NCBI RefSeq assembly: GCF_963678795.1 | Contig: NZ_OY787452.1 | Location: 620,001-684,000, forward strand | DNA length: 64,000 nucleotides | Direction of reading: 5' to 3' | DNA from: an uncultured Methanoregula sp. | GTDB lineage: Archaea; Halobacteriota; Methanomicrobia; Methanomicrobiales; Methanospirillaceae | Program-made: the position numbers and the translations under genes | Notes under the pieces: model-generated | The model's input: only the letters and a program-made list of their open reading frames with translations | Told to the model about the DNA's origin: nothing | Databases searched by the model: none | Shown: positions 43,038 through 51,381 of the stretch, in pieces | Numbering within the stretch: position 1 is the first letter of the stretch | How the letters are laid out: each line of letters starts with the position of its first letter

Positions 43038-43238
43038 TTATCCCTCATCATCGAGGCTGAACATTTCCTCGACCGGGACCTCAAACAGCCGTGCGATCCT
43101 GAAGGCAAGTTCTATCGAAGGGTTATACTTGTCCCCCTCGATAGAGTTGATGGTCCGGCGGGTCACCCGGAGGCGCTCTGCCAGCTCCTCCTGCGTCATG
43201 TCCCGCATAGCCCGGTATACCTTGATCCTGTTCTTCAT
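43038..43238 (-). CDS. XRE-family HTH transcriptional regulator
   Basis: A 66-aa single-domain regulator: MKNRIKVYRAMRDMTQEELA, ERLRVTRRTINSIEGDKYNP and SIELAFRIARLFEVPVEEMF. This is the compact XRE type commonly paired with DUF2178 membrane proteins. It is encoded five bases after the DUF2178 gene on the same strand, so the two form an operon in which the membrane protein may control the regulator. Confidence 0.92.
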   Translation of the reverse strand: MKNRIKVYRAMRDMTQEELAERLRVTRRTINSIEGDKYNPSIELAFRIARLFEVPVEEMFSLDDEG

Positions 43239-43243
43239 CCGGA

Positions 43244-43807
43244 TTATTCCTCATATTTCTTGGTGTAGTAATAAGAAAATGCCGCGTAGAGGCCCACCAG
43301 GAATATCACACCGGCTCCCAGTGCAACACCGAAGGCAAGGGGGAACTCCCTGACACGGTGAGAATCTGCCGACATCCGATCAAGGGCAACAACATCGTCA
43401 ATGGTCAGGTTTGCCGGGTCCGCAATCAGGTAGTTCTCGTTGTATATCATTTGCCCGTGAGGATAGAACTGGCTGGAACCGACCAGGATTGACCCATTGC
43501 CAAACCCGTGCATACCATTCCCCAAACCTCCATTGAAATAGAATCCCATCGCTGCTGCAAATCCAATCGCCGCTACGATGACGGTCACTTCAAGGGCTTT
43601 TAGGGCGGCTTTCCCGCTTATGGCCGATTCCAGGTCATCAGTCATCACGTCCGTTACCCTCCGGTGGCAGAGCCATATGGCGCCAACCGCACACGCGATG
43701 ATAGTGACCATGATGAACAGGTTTCCCGTGGTCATCCCGAACCCAAGGGAGAAAACCATTGCCGCGAGGAGGATGGCAAGACAAACATAGTAAGTCTGTT
43801 TTTTCAT
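43244..43807 (-). CDS. DUF2178-like membrane protein
   Basis: About 187 aa starting MKKQTYYVCLAILLAAMVFS. It has four helices arranged in two pairs, with an ectodomain (NGGLGNGMHGFGNGSILVGS, then QFYPHGQMIYNENYLIADPA) and a C-terminal tail (YYYTKKYEE). DUF2178 proteins are usually the partner of XRE regulators, as here. A TATA-like TTAGATAAATATAC lies 25-45 bases upstream of the chosen start, which argues against the longer in-frame extension. Confidence 0.8.
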   Translation of the reverse strand: MKKQTYYVCLAILLAAMVFSLGFGMTTGNLFIMVTIIACAVGAIWLCHRRVTDVMTDDLESAISGKAALKALEVTVIVAAIGFAAAMGFYFNGGLGNGMHGFGNGSILVGSSQFYPHGQMIYNENYLIADPANLTIDDVVALDRMSADSHRVREFPLAFGVALGAGVIFLVGLYAAFSYYYTKKYEE

Positions 43808-44103
43808 GATCTCACAATGTAACATATATTTCTCTTTTAGATAAATATACTTCTCATATTGGGAATGTTGTTTCGCATTTTCCGGATACATAGCGCTGAA
43901 TGTTCAACCGAACACACAATAATTACTGGCCGGGTCGCGCAGCCAGGGGCACAGCTGAAATGACCGTGGCCGGGGAATATCCCCCGGTTCATGAACGGAA
44001 AGCCGTCGCAGGATTCTTCCGGCCGTAAACCGGCTTCAAAAAAGGGAAAGCTAATATTCCATCAGTTGAATTCTCTCTCTTAATATCAGGAGGTACACGC
44101 ACG

Positions 44104-45186
44104 ATGAATCAGGAGGGATCCCCCCTTTACCGCCAAGTCAGCCTTGACCGGGAGTATCTTGCAGGAAAGATTCTGGACAGGTACGCGGAGGTTCACAAAA
44201 AAACCTGGGGGAATTTCAGCCCACGCCGCAGGGAACAGATCCGGGAGGAGATTTACGCAGTAGTCCAAAGCCTCCAGGAATCACTTGCAACCGGCAGTCC
44301 GGCGTTTCTCATCGATTTTACCTGCCGGCAACAGTCCCGTCTTATCTCACAGCATTTTCCATCAGAATTTGTTGTTTCATACCTCGGGGTTTTCTGTGAG
44401 GTTATTGCGCAGGAACTGTCCCCGGACTACCGAAAGAACGCCGATGTGTTCATCCGGAAGGCGGTTTCTGCCCTGAAACCGGGCCCTGAAGGAACCGGAC
44501 CGTGTGCACATCACAAGTTATCCCTCAGCCCGCCAGCCCGCTCATTCCTCGATGCCGCTCTCACGGCCGACCCCGCCCAGGGCGAGGCGATCATCGATAA
44601 GGCGCTCTCTTCCGGTATGAAGGTTCACGACATTTATACCGGGATCTTCCAGCCGGTCCTTGCCGAGACGGGGAGACTCTGGCAGGAGAATGAGGCCAGC
44701 ATAGCACAGGAGCATTACATTTCCGGCTTTATCCGTCGGATCATGAACCGTATTCACGACAGCACGATTGCCACGGGCAGGACAAAACTGAAGAGGAAGA
44801 CCGTTGTCGCAGCCTGTGTCGGCGAGGAACTTCACGAGATAGGTATCCGCATGGTAGCAGATTTCTTCGAGCGGGATGGCTGGGACGTTTACTTTATCGG
44901 GGCAAACACACCCACAAAGTGTATCCTCGCGGCAGTAGCGGAGCAGAAGGCCGACGTTGTAGCCCTCTCGATCACCATGCCCGCCCGGCTTCCCGATATC
45001 CAGTACCTGATCCGGTCGTTCCGGGCGGACCCGGATATGGCGAAGGTGAAGATCATTGTCGGCGGTTACCCGTTCGGGGTCATACCGGATCTCTGGAAAC
45101 AGGTCGGGGCTGATGCCGGTGCTGTAAGTGCCGACGAGGCGGTTGCCGCAGCTCACCGGCTCACTGCCGGTAACCGCCAGGCTTGA
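44104..45186 (+). CDS. B12-binding sensor protein with CarH-like Wx9EH motif
   Basis: A 360-aa soluble protein. Residues 1-125 are an all-helical sensor-like domain with no recognised family. Residues 140-220 form the four-helix cap typical of cobalamin-binding modules and contain LWQENEASIAQEH, that is Trp193-x9-Glu203-His204, the Wx9EH motif of CarH-type B12 photoreceptors. The Rossmann-like domain (about 231-350) keeps ExHxxG in EELHEIGIRMV and ends with VGGYPFGVIPDL. There is no MerR DNA-binding domain, so output must be by another route. It is preceded by a TCAGGAGGT ribosome site. Confidence 0.85.
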   Translation: MNQEGSPLYRQVSLDREYLAGKILDRYAEVHKKTWGNFSPRRREQIREEIYAVVQSLQESLATGSPAFLIDFTCRQQSRLISQHFPSEFVVSYLGVFCEVIAQELSPDYRKNADVFIRKAVSALKPGPEGTGPCAHHKLSLSPPARSFLDAALTADPAQGEAIIDKALSSGMKVHDIYTGIFQPVLAETGRLWQENEASIAQEHYISGFIRRIMNRIHDSTIATGRTKLKRKTVVAACVGEELHEIGIRMVADFFERDGWDVYFIGANTPTKCILAAVAEQKADVVALSITMPARLPDIQYLIRSFRADPDMAKVKIIVGGYPFGVIPDLWKQVGADAGAVSADEAVAAAHRLTAGNRQA

Positions 45187-45301
45187 CATCCGCTCTGTGC
45201 GAGGATCGACGTATGATAAAAACTGGCCTGTTCCGGACAAAAAAACCCGACCGTGTCCGGTCACCGGATGGGGGAGGCCGGGTGGCGGCTCCTGCTTTTT
45301 G

Positions 45302-45451
45302 TTATTTCAGGCCCTGTGTAAAACGCCAGTAGGTGGCACACCCGCTGTCTTCGCCCGGGCAGATTTTTTCCTCAAAATCCGGGCAGTTACACCCGCAGGG
45401 AGATTCCGGTTCTGCTGACTCTTTTGGTTGTTTTTTTGATTTCACTGCCAT
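45302..45451 (-). CDS. Cys-rich small peptide (49 aa)
   Basis: A minus-strand ORF from an ATG at 45451. It reads MAVKSKKQPKESAEPESP, then CGCNCPDFEEKICPGEDSGC and ATYWRFTQGLK. Five cysteines fall in a 20-residue core after a Lys/Glu-rich leader-like N-terminus. The promoter-like ACTATACTATTAA lies about 40-55 bases upstream. The leader-core layout and the SPASM radical SAM gene 2.3 kb away suggest a possible RiPP-type substrate, which is inference. A metal- or Fe-S-binding peptide is the alternative. Confidence 0.5.
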   Translation of the reverse strand: MAVKSKKQPKESAEPESPCGCNCPDFEEKICPGEDSGCATYWRFTQGLK

Positions 45452-46678
45452 AGATCTATCTGAATTGTATCTGCTCTGTATCCCCACTTAATAGTATAGT
45501 TTTCAGAAATGGTATCACCCTTATTTTTCCAAGGGGGGATCCCCTCAACCCCCCTGCCACTTCTCTTCGACATGGGGGGGTAACCCCCCCACCGTGATCC
45601 AACTGAGTGGGGGGTCGACCCCCTCTCCACGCACGGAAAAAACCGGATATTACTCAATATTGAGTGGGTATGAAAAATCCATAATTCCGTCAGAGATACG
45701 CAAAGTTTGGACTATCTAAAACACTAAAAAACCGGACGGGTTCCCACATTTGAGGAGGGGGGTGGGGGGTACATCCCCCCTCCACATTTTTCTTAACAGG
45801 GGGGTGACCCCCCCACCAGGATCAAAGTGACTGGGGGGCGGGCCCCTGTCAGACAACTGAGTCTGGGCTCAATGTATCGACGAGGATTTGAGGGAAAGGA
45901 TGAATCGGGTGGCCGGGAATTCAGGAAACTCGGGTGGGGGGGTGGGGGGGTAGTACTCCTTTTTATTCGTGTGGGGAGGAACAGAGGAGTTAAAATAAAT
46001 CGTAGATTGGAGAGATTGGAAATTTTCTTTTGGTTAATTATCCAATTCAGGGACAGGACAATCGTCAGGTTCGATGAATCCAAACGCCTTCTGCATTTTT
46101 TTATACATTTGATTGGATTGGATACCCGATTACATTCCCAGTCAACGAGGTCGTGAAAATAATCTTTCAACAATTTTCCCTGATCCCAAATTAACAAAAA
46201 AAGAATTATATCCTGAATTTTTAAAAATCGATTCAACGACGTTACCTTTATCCGGTACTATCAAAATTTTAAACGGGTAACAACGACAGATGATTGGATA
46301 AAATATAACTTCTGAATGATTTTGGATTAAATGGGTAAAAATCAAAATCATTTCCCGAAATCATTCCAATCAGCAACGCTGAGAAGTATCCAAGTGAATA
46401 TACAAATTTTTTTTAAACCTGCGTAAAAATGCATCATACCCGGATACGGCTTTCCGGGAAAGATCGTGCCAGAATCCCTGTTTCAACTCACGAATCCCGC
46501 ACCCGGCCACAAAATCGCAATTTTCCGCCGGTGCCGGAACGCCCGGCGCAGGGTGACTTGATCTCAACACAACTTAATTTTCATTAACACAAATGCAGAT
46601 GAGTGAATAATCCAGAATCAGACGCCGAATTTTAATTCGGGCTTTTTATAGTCCGATTTCGGCGAAATAAATTCGAAA
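45452..46678. other. Long low-GC intergenic region without convincing genes
   Basis: About 1.2 kb between the Cys-rich peptide and the mtr promoter. The left part carries G/C-run hairpin repeats. From about 45960 to 46420 the base composition is clearly AT-richer than the rest of the window and includes broken minus-strand frames rich in Ile, Asn and Lys, which could be a decayed foreign gene. No intact gene, tRNA or transposase was found. Confidence 0.5.
45531..45846. repeat. Direct repeat of G/C-run hairpin units
   Basis: Two related units of about 90 bases lie at 45531-45624 and 45753-45846. Each contains stems of six or seven G:C pairs: GGGGGGG-TAA-CCCCCCC at 45574-45590 and GGGGGG-TGA-CCCCCC at about 45799-45813, plus the perfect palindrome GGGGGTCGACCCCC near 45610-45623 and GGGGGG-TACAT-CCCCCC near 45764-45780. 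Connecting sequence such as CCACCnnGATCnAA is also shared. A further G-run pair lies at about 45933-45950. G-quadruplex or strong cruciform formation is plausible. Confidence 0.7.
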
Positions 46679-46789
46679 CCTTTTAATTAAGATCTGACCA
46701 AATTTACACTAACCACAAAGAGTATCTACTCGATGTGCGTGGCATTGCATTTTGAATACTCTCGTGCATTCGCACGCAGGGAGGAGGCT
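46679..46789 (+). promoter_or_regulatory. mtr operon promoter and leader
   Basis: CCTTTTAATTAAG (46679-46691), preceded by CGAAA, is a good archaeal BRE/TATA pair. A start about 25 bases on would give a leader of roughly 75 bases. The leader contains the inverted pair GTGCGTG (about 46735-46741) and CGCACGC (about 46771-46777), just before the strong ribosome site GGGAGGAGG. The hairpin could influence translation of mtrE. Confidence 0.55.
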
Positions 46790-46791
46790 AA

Positions 46792-47694
46792 ATGGAACAT
46801 ATTGTATTTGGCATTGGAATTACTGCATTGACAGGAGCTCTTGCCACTGTAGCCGGCGCTGCGGAAGATACTGAATCCAACATCGGGTCCCAGGGTGACC
46901 CGAACTCACAGGTTCAGCTCGCTCCGCAGATGGGATTCCTTCACCGCATATTCAACAAGGCGGTAGCAGGAGAACCCCCGGCATACGGCTTATGGTGTGC
47001 GCTGGGCGCAGGTCTCGCATGGGCATTCATGGCCATGCAGATGAATGCGGTCCTGGCAATCGTCCTCGGCTGTATACTCGCAGTCTTTGTGCAGGGCGTC
47101 TATGCAACAACCGCATACGTGGGCAGAACCGCAAGTCTGTCCAAGTTCGGGCAGCCGGTCTACGTGGACATTCTTAAGTCCATGACGACGGTTACCATGG
47201 CACATGCCTTTATCGCGATTTTCTGTACCGTGACACTCTGTTACCTGATCAACGTCGCACTGGGACACCCGTTCCCGCTGCCGCTGCTCGGACTCATCTG
47301 GGGTATCGCACTCGGTGCAGCAGGATCCGCAACAGGCAATCCGTACTACGGAAAAGAACGCCAGTACCAGAACCAGAAGTTCGGTGCAGGTGTCCCCATC
47401 TCCGCATCGGGTAACATCGTCCGCTACGCAGAAGCTGGCGAAAGGAACTCAATCGACAACGGCTGGTTCACCGCAAAGATCGGCGGTTCGGCGTCAGGTA
47501 TCTGTTTTGGCCTGATTGTATTCCTCGAACTCTGGCGTACCGTTCTCTTCGAGAAGGTCAGCGCCGGCTGGGGTGCAATCATCGTCGGCATACTCATGAT
47601 CCTCATCTTCACGGTCGTTGACCGCTATATCGAGGTCTGGGCACGCAAGAACTACGGTCCCTACACGGCACCAGTCAAGGAGGCAGACGCATGA
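46792..47694 (+). CDS. mtrE: Methyl-H4MPT:CoM methyltransferase subunit E
   Basis: A 300-aa integral membrane subunit of the Na+-pumping methyltransferase Mtr. It begins MEHIVFGIGITALTGALATV with an early acidic segment (AAEDTESNIGSQGDPNSQVQ) and has about six helices. MtrC, D and E form the membrane part thought to translocate Na+. It is the first gene of the operon, with the strongest ribosome site, and overlaps mtrD by four bases. Length and motifs are normal. Confidence 0.97.
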   Translation: MEHIVFGIGITALTGALATVAGAAEDTESNIGSQGDPNSQVQLAPQMGFLHRIFNKAVAGEPPAYGLWCALGAGLAWAFMAMQMNAVLAIVLGCILAVFVQGVYATTAYVGRTASLSKFGQPVYVDILKSMTTVTMAHAFIAIFCTVTLCYLINVALGHPFPLPLLGLIWGIALGAAGSATGNPYYGKERQYQNQKFGAGVPISASGNIVRYAEAGERNSIDNGWFTAKIGGSASGICFGLIVFLELWRTVLFEKVSAGWGAIIVGILMILIFTVVDRYIEVWARKNYGPYTAPVKEADA

Positions 47695-48530
47695 GCGCAG
47701 TTGCAGCAAAGCCAGCAGCTGGCGGCGCAATTAACCCCACCGCAATGGTGGTCGGCGTTGTCATGCTCCTTATCCTCCTGGCAATTGCCTGGTACATCTC
47801 ACCCGGCGTCGGCTTCATGGCCCTCATCGGTATCGTCATCGGCGGTATCCTGATCGGCTTCGGCACCCACTTCGTACCAGTCGGAGGTGCTCCCGCAGCA
47901 ATGGGGCAGGCCCCCGGTATCGCAACGGGTGTTGCAATGCTCGCAGCTGGTGCAGGTCTTGCAGGTCTCTTCGGAGGCGCATGGGCCGCAGCAGCAGGAC
48001 AGAGCCTGATTGTCGTAGTCGTCTCCGGCGGTATCGGCGGCGGACTGATGATGGCAATCACCTGTATGATGGTGAACTTCGTTTACGTCTTTGGCATGGG
48101 TATTCCCGCAGCCTCAGGTAAGGTCTTAAAAGACCCGATCACCGGAGACTCGCAGGCAGAATACAAATCCCAGGGTACTGAGGGTCACGGCCTTCCCTTC
48201 GTCTCATTCGTTGGTGGCGTGATCGGCGGTATTCTCGGAGGTGCCGGCGGTACACTCATCTATGTCGAGCTGCTCAACCTTTACCAGGCTACGCTCCCGG
48301 CAGTCATGCAGATCACCGCTGCCCAAGTCATGCCAATCGCAGTTTCCGTTGCAGGTATGTTCGCCGTAGGTCTCTTCCTCGTGAATGCAGTGCTTACCGC
48401 ATACAACATCACGGGAACCATCGAAGGACCCCACGACCCGAAGTTCAAGCGCTGGCCACGATCAATCGTAGCATCCGCAGTCGCATCAGCCCTCTGCGGT
48501 CTTGTGGCGATCCTGATCGTCGTACTATGA
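47691..48530 (+). CDS. mtrD: Methyl-H4MPT:CoM methyltransferase subunit D
   Basis: A 279-aa, very hydrophobic Gly/Ala-rich subunit with six to seven helices. Landmarks are FGTHFVPVGGAPAAMGQAPG, MAITCMMVNFVYVFGMGIPA and EYKSQGTEGHGLPFVSFVGG. It carries out the Na+-linked membrane part of methyl transfer together with MtrC and MtrE. It starts in the ATGA overlap with mtrE. Confidence 0.97.
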   Translation: MSAVAAKPAAGGAINPTAMVVGVVMLLILLAIAWYISPGVGFMALIGIVIGGILIGFGTHFVPVGGAPAAMGQAPGIATGVAMLAAGAGLAGLFGGAWAAAAGQSLIVVVVSGGIGGGLMMAITCMMVNFVYVFGMGIPAASGKVLKDPITGDSQAEYKSQGTEGHGLPFVSFVGGVIGGILGGAGGTLIYVELLNLYQATLPAVMQITAAQVMPIAVSVAGMFAVGLFLVNAVLTAYNITGTIEGPHDPKFKRWPRSIVASAVASALCGLVAILIVVL

Positions 48531-48540
48531 GGTGTAAAAG

Positions 48541-49389
48541 ATGTCAGTAAAAGTTGAAGTTATTGAAGGAGGCATTCCGCACAGCAAGATCATGATCGCG
48601 GGCCTCATCAGCACCCTCGTGTGCCTCTACCTGACGTACCTCAATGTACTCACCAACACCGAGATGTTCTCATTCTTCGGTGGACTCGCGGTGATCGCTG
48701 CATTGATCTGGGGTAGCCACACCATCAAGGTGCTCTGCAGCTACGGTATCGGAACAGGTGTCCCGTCCGCAGGTATGATTGCATTCGGCTCCGGTGTCAT
48801 TGCCATGCTGCTTGCAACCAAGTTCGGCATCCTGGCCCCCATCGTAGCACTCGTCCTTGCAGCCATCATCGGGTTCATCCTCGGGTATGTTTCCAACAAC
48901 ATCCTGAACATGAAGATCCCGGCAATGGTTCAGGCACTCACTGAAATGGCAGTTGTCGGTGCACTCACGCTCATGGGATTTGCCGCACTCATCACCGGCG
49001 GATTCACATTCGCTGGCCTGACCTCGACCAAAATCTCCGTCATGGGCATGACCCTCATGACCCACCAGAACTCGTTCCTCGGTGGATGCCTGATTGCAGT
49101 CGCATTCCTGCTCGGGGCAATCGCAATCCAGCACCCGTTCAACGCGTGCCTGGGACCCGGCTGGAAACAGGACCGCATGCTCATGCTCACCGCAGAATGC
49201 GGGTTCCTCTCGATGCTCGTTGCAGCAGTCATGTCCTTTGCATTCGTCAGCACAGGTTCAGCAATCATCTCGCTCATCATCGCCATCATCGGCTGGGTCT
49301 ACACGTACCAGCAGTACATGGAGCTCTCGAAGCGCGATGCAGCAGCCTGGCTTGACTCAAAGCCGATTCCGGACGTGGAGGGACACTGA
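48541..49389 (+). CDS. mtrC: Methyl-H4MPT:CoM methyltransferase subunit C
   Basis: A 282-aa membrane subunit with about seven helices. It begins MSVKVEVIEGGIPHSKIMIA and contains IPAMVQALTEMAVVGALTLM and QHPFNACLGPGWKQDRMLML, both typical of MtrC. A GAGGTG ribosome site lies in the ten-base gap after mtrD. There are no unusual features. Confidence 0.97.
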   Translation: MSVKVEVIEGGIPHSKIMIAGLISTLVCLYLTYLNVLTNTEMFSFFGGLAVIAALIWGSHTIKVLCSYGIGTGVPSAGMIAFGSGVIAMLLATKFGILAPIVALVLAAIIGFILGYVSNNILNMKIPAMVQALTEMAVVGALTLMGFAALITGGFTFAGLTSTKISVMGMTLMTHQNSFLGGCLIAVAFLLGAIAIQHPFNACLGPGWKQDRMLMLTAECGFLSMLVAAVMSFAFVSTGSAIISLIIAIIGWVYTYQQYMELSKRDAAAWLDSKPIPDVEGH

Positions 49390-49390
49390 T

Positions 49391-49684
49391 ATGGCATACA
49401 TTCAGGTACTCCCCGAGTTCGGCCTTGTGGCTGACCCCATGCTCGGTATCATTACCTCTGCCGGAGAATCCCTCTCACCCGTGATTGAGAAGGTCGCAGT
49501 CCTTGAGGCAACCAGCGACGACCTCGTCAACATGCTCTCAGGAGAAGGCAACCTGCTCGCATCATTCCCGGGCAGGGATAACGGTCTTGCAATCGGTGGA
49601 ACAATCAACTCGTTCTGGTACGGGATTGCGATCGGACTACTCATTGCAGGAGTCATTGCATTCCAGCTGATCAAGGTGCACTAA
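49391..49684 (+). CDS. mtrB: Methyl-H4MPT:CoM methyltransferase subunit B
   Basis: About 97 aa with one C-terminal helix. It begins [20 protein letters not shown] and ends [20 protein letters not shown]. The ATG at 49391 is one base after the mtrC stop codon. MtrB is a single-span subunit of the complex, and its size is in the usual range of about 95-108 residues. Confidence 0.95.
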   Translation: MAYIQVLPEFGLVADPMLGIITSAGESLSPVIEKVAVLEATSDDLVNMLSGEGNLLASFPGRDNGLAIGGTINSFWYGIAIGLLIAGVIAFQLIKVH

Positions 49685-49685
49685 C

Positions 49686-50408
49686 ATGGCAGACAAGAAA
49701 TCACCAGCAAGTGGCTGGCCGCTCATCAAGGGTGACTTCCACTCAGGCGACGCAAACAGCCCCGTAGCTGTTGTCACCATGGGTTCTCACCTCGATGAAC
49801 AGGGCATCTGCGATGCCGGCGCGGCACTCTGCGGATCCTGTAAGACCGAGAACCTCGGTCTTGAGAAGGTCATCGCCAACGTTATCGCCAACCCCAATAT
49901 CAGGTTCGTCCTGTTCTGTGGTACTGAAGTCAAGGGCCACCTATCAGGCCAGACCTTCGGTGCACTCCACAAGGGCGGCGTCAAGGACGGCAGAGTCGTC
50001 GGCGCTGAAGGTGCTATCCCCTTCATCGAGAACCTCACTGACGTTAATATCAAGCGCTTCCAGGAACAGACGGAAATCGTCAACATCATGGAAAGCGAAG
50101 ACATCGGCGCAATCAAGGCCAAGATCAACGAACTCAAGGCCCGGGACCCGGGCGCGTTCGCTGCTGAAGCCATGGTCGTCGAAGTCAAGGAAGCGGCCGG
50201 TGGGGCCGAAGAAGCTGGCGGGGAAGCTCGTCCGCTCTCCGGTGAAATGGCACTCATTACTGCCCGCATGAAGGTCATCGAGAAGATGGTGACGGATATC
50301 GGATACCGGGACAAGTTTGCCGCCGGGGTCTATGCAGGTAAGATCGAAGGCCTGATGATCGGTCTGATCATCTCGTTTGCCCTGGTCGGATTCCTTATGC
50401 TGGGGTGA
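49686..50408 (+). CDS. mtrA: Methyl-H4MPT:CoM methyltransferase corrinoid subunit A (copy 1, with membrane anchor)
   Basis: A 240-aa protein. Residues 1-172 form the cytosolic corrinoid-binding domain, with the cobalt-ligating histidine in [12 protein letters not shown] (His85, equivalent to His84 in characterised MtrA). The C-terminus has the linker [20 protein letters not shown] and one membrane helix ([17 protein letters not shown]). It carries the methyl group between methyl-H4MPT and CoM. A second copy of the soluble domain, at 50628, is almost identical in DNA sequence. This copy has the canonical layout and keeps Cys78, which the second lacks. Confidence 0.97.
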   Translation: MADKKSPASGWPLIKGDFHSGDANSPVAVVTMGSHLDEQGICDAGAALCGSCKTENLGLEKVIANVIANPNIRFVLFCGTEVKGHLSGQTFGALHKGGVKDGRVVGAEGAIPFIENLTDVNIKRFQEQTEIVNIMESEDIGAIKAKINELKARDPGAFAAEAMVVEVKEAAGGAEEAGGEARPLSGEMALITARMKVIEKMVTDIGYRDKFAAGVYAGKIEGLMIGLIISFALVGFLMLG

Positions 50409-50413
50409 ACAAG

Positions 50414-50617
50414 ATGGCAGAAGACTCAAAATCAACCGGACCAGTCAGGATGGTAGCGATCGAAAACATGGTGGAAAATATCCGCTACAAGTCGCAGATC
50501 CTGGCAAGGACCAACAAGATTGACTCGGCAGTCACCGCAAGCGGTTTAGTCGGGTTCATTGCAGGGTTACTCCTTGCGCTGATCCTGATCGTGCTGCCGG
50601 CATTACTTATGGGATGA
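50414..50617 (+). CDS. mtrF: Methyl-H4MPT:CoM methyltransferase subunit F
   Basis: About 67 aa. It begins [20 protein letters not shown] and has one C-terminal helix ([20 protein letters not shown]). It resembles the C-terminal anchor part of MtrA, as is usual for MtrF. The ATG at 50414 follows GGGGTGA, while a GTG nine bases earlier would overlap the mtrA stop; the ATG gives the normal family length. Confidence 0.93.
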   Translation: MAEDSKSTGPVRMVAIENMVENIRYKSQILARTNKIDSAVTASGLVGFIAGLLLALILIVLPALLMG

Positions 50618-50627
50618 GGTGAAAGAG

Positions 50628-51365
50628 ATGGCAGACAAGAAATCACCAGCAAGTGGCTGGCCACTCATCAAGGGTGACTTCCACTCAGGCGACGCAAACA
50701 GCCCAGTGGCTGTTGTCACCATGGGTTCACACCTCGATGAACAGGGCATCTGCGATGCCGGCGCGGCACTCTGCGGATCCTGTAAGACCGAGAACCTCGG
50801 TCTTGAGAAGGTCATCGCCAACGTTATCGCCAACCCCAATATCAGGTTCGTCCTGTTCGTAGGTACTGAAGTCAAAGGTCACCTGTCAGGTCAGACCTTC
50901 GCTGCACTCCACAAGGGCGGCGTCAAGGACGGCAGAGTCGTCGGCGCTGAAGGTGCTATCCCCTTCATCGAGAACCTCACTGACGTTAATATCAAGCGCT
51001 TCCAGGAACAGACGGAAATCGTCAACATCATGGAAAGCGAAGACATCGGCGCAATCAAGGCCAAGATCAACGAACTCAAGGCCCGGGACCCGGGCGCGTT
51101 CGCTGCTGAAGCCATGGTCGTCGAAGTCAAGGAAGCTGCAGGTGGACAGGAAGTTGGTGCTGCAAGTGCTAACCCCCAGTTCCTCGAAATCGAGAAGAGA
51201 CTCGACAAGATCGAGAAGAAGATCGAGTTCGTGGATGCGGAAATCGCGCAGCGTGTTGGAAGAAAAATTGGACGGGATATCGGTATCCTGTACGGCCTGG
51301 TAGCAGGGTTAACCGTATTTGTGATGCTGTTGTTCCTTCTCCAGAAATTGATGACGCAGGTATAA
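50628..51365 (+). CDS. Fusion of a second MtrA corrinoid domain to MtrG
   Basis: A 245-aa protein. Residues 1-172 repeat the MtrA soluble domain, differing from copy 1 only at V78 (Cys in copy 1) and A92 (Gly in copy 1), with the cobalt-ligand His85 retained. From residue 182 it reads [40 protein letters not shown] and a helix to the C-terminus, which is MtrG. No separate mtrG exists, so MtrG is present only as this fusion. It lies exactly where mtrG belongs, between mtrF and mtrH. The start at 50628 follows GAGGTGA. The frame is continuous with no stop between the domains. Its consequence for complex composition is unknown. Confidence 0.93.
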   Translation: MADKKSPASGWPLIKGDFHSGDANSPVAVVTMGSHLDEQGICDAGAALCGSCKTENLGLEKVIANVIANPNIRFVLFVGTEVKGHLSGQTFAALHKGGVKDGRVVGAEGAIPFIENLTDVNIKRFQEQTEIVNIMESEDIGAIKAKINELKARDPGAFAAEAMVVEVKEAAGGQEVGAASANPQFLEIEKRLDKIEKKIEFVDAEIAQRVGRKIGRDIGILYGLVAGLTVFVMLLFLLQKLMTQV

Positions 51366-51381
51366 CGGAGGTGTAAACGAA

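Noticed and set aside
45531-45846. A CRISPR array in the G/C-run repeat region
   Set aside because: There are only two long diverged units, no regular short repeats with unique spacers, and no cas genes in the window.
45793-46236. A 147-aa minus-strand ORF through the G/C-run repeats
   Set aside because: The C-terminal half is only Pro/Ser/Gly from the repeat DNA and the rest lacks any motif; most likely a chance frame or a decayed gene.
46370-46570. A 66-aa minus-strand ORF upstream of mtr
   Set aside because: There is no start context or family and it lies in a region of broken frames; not enough support to call a gene.
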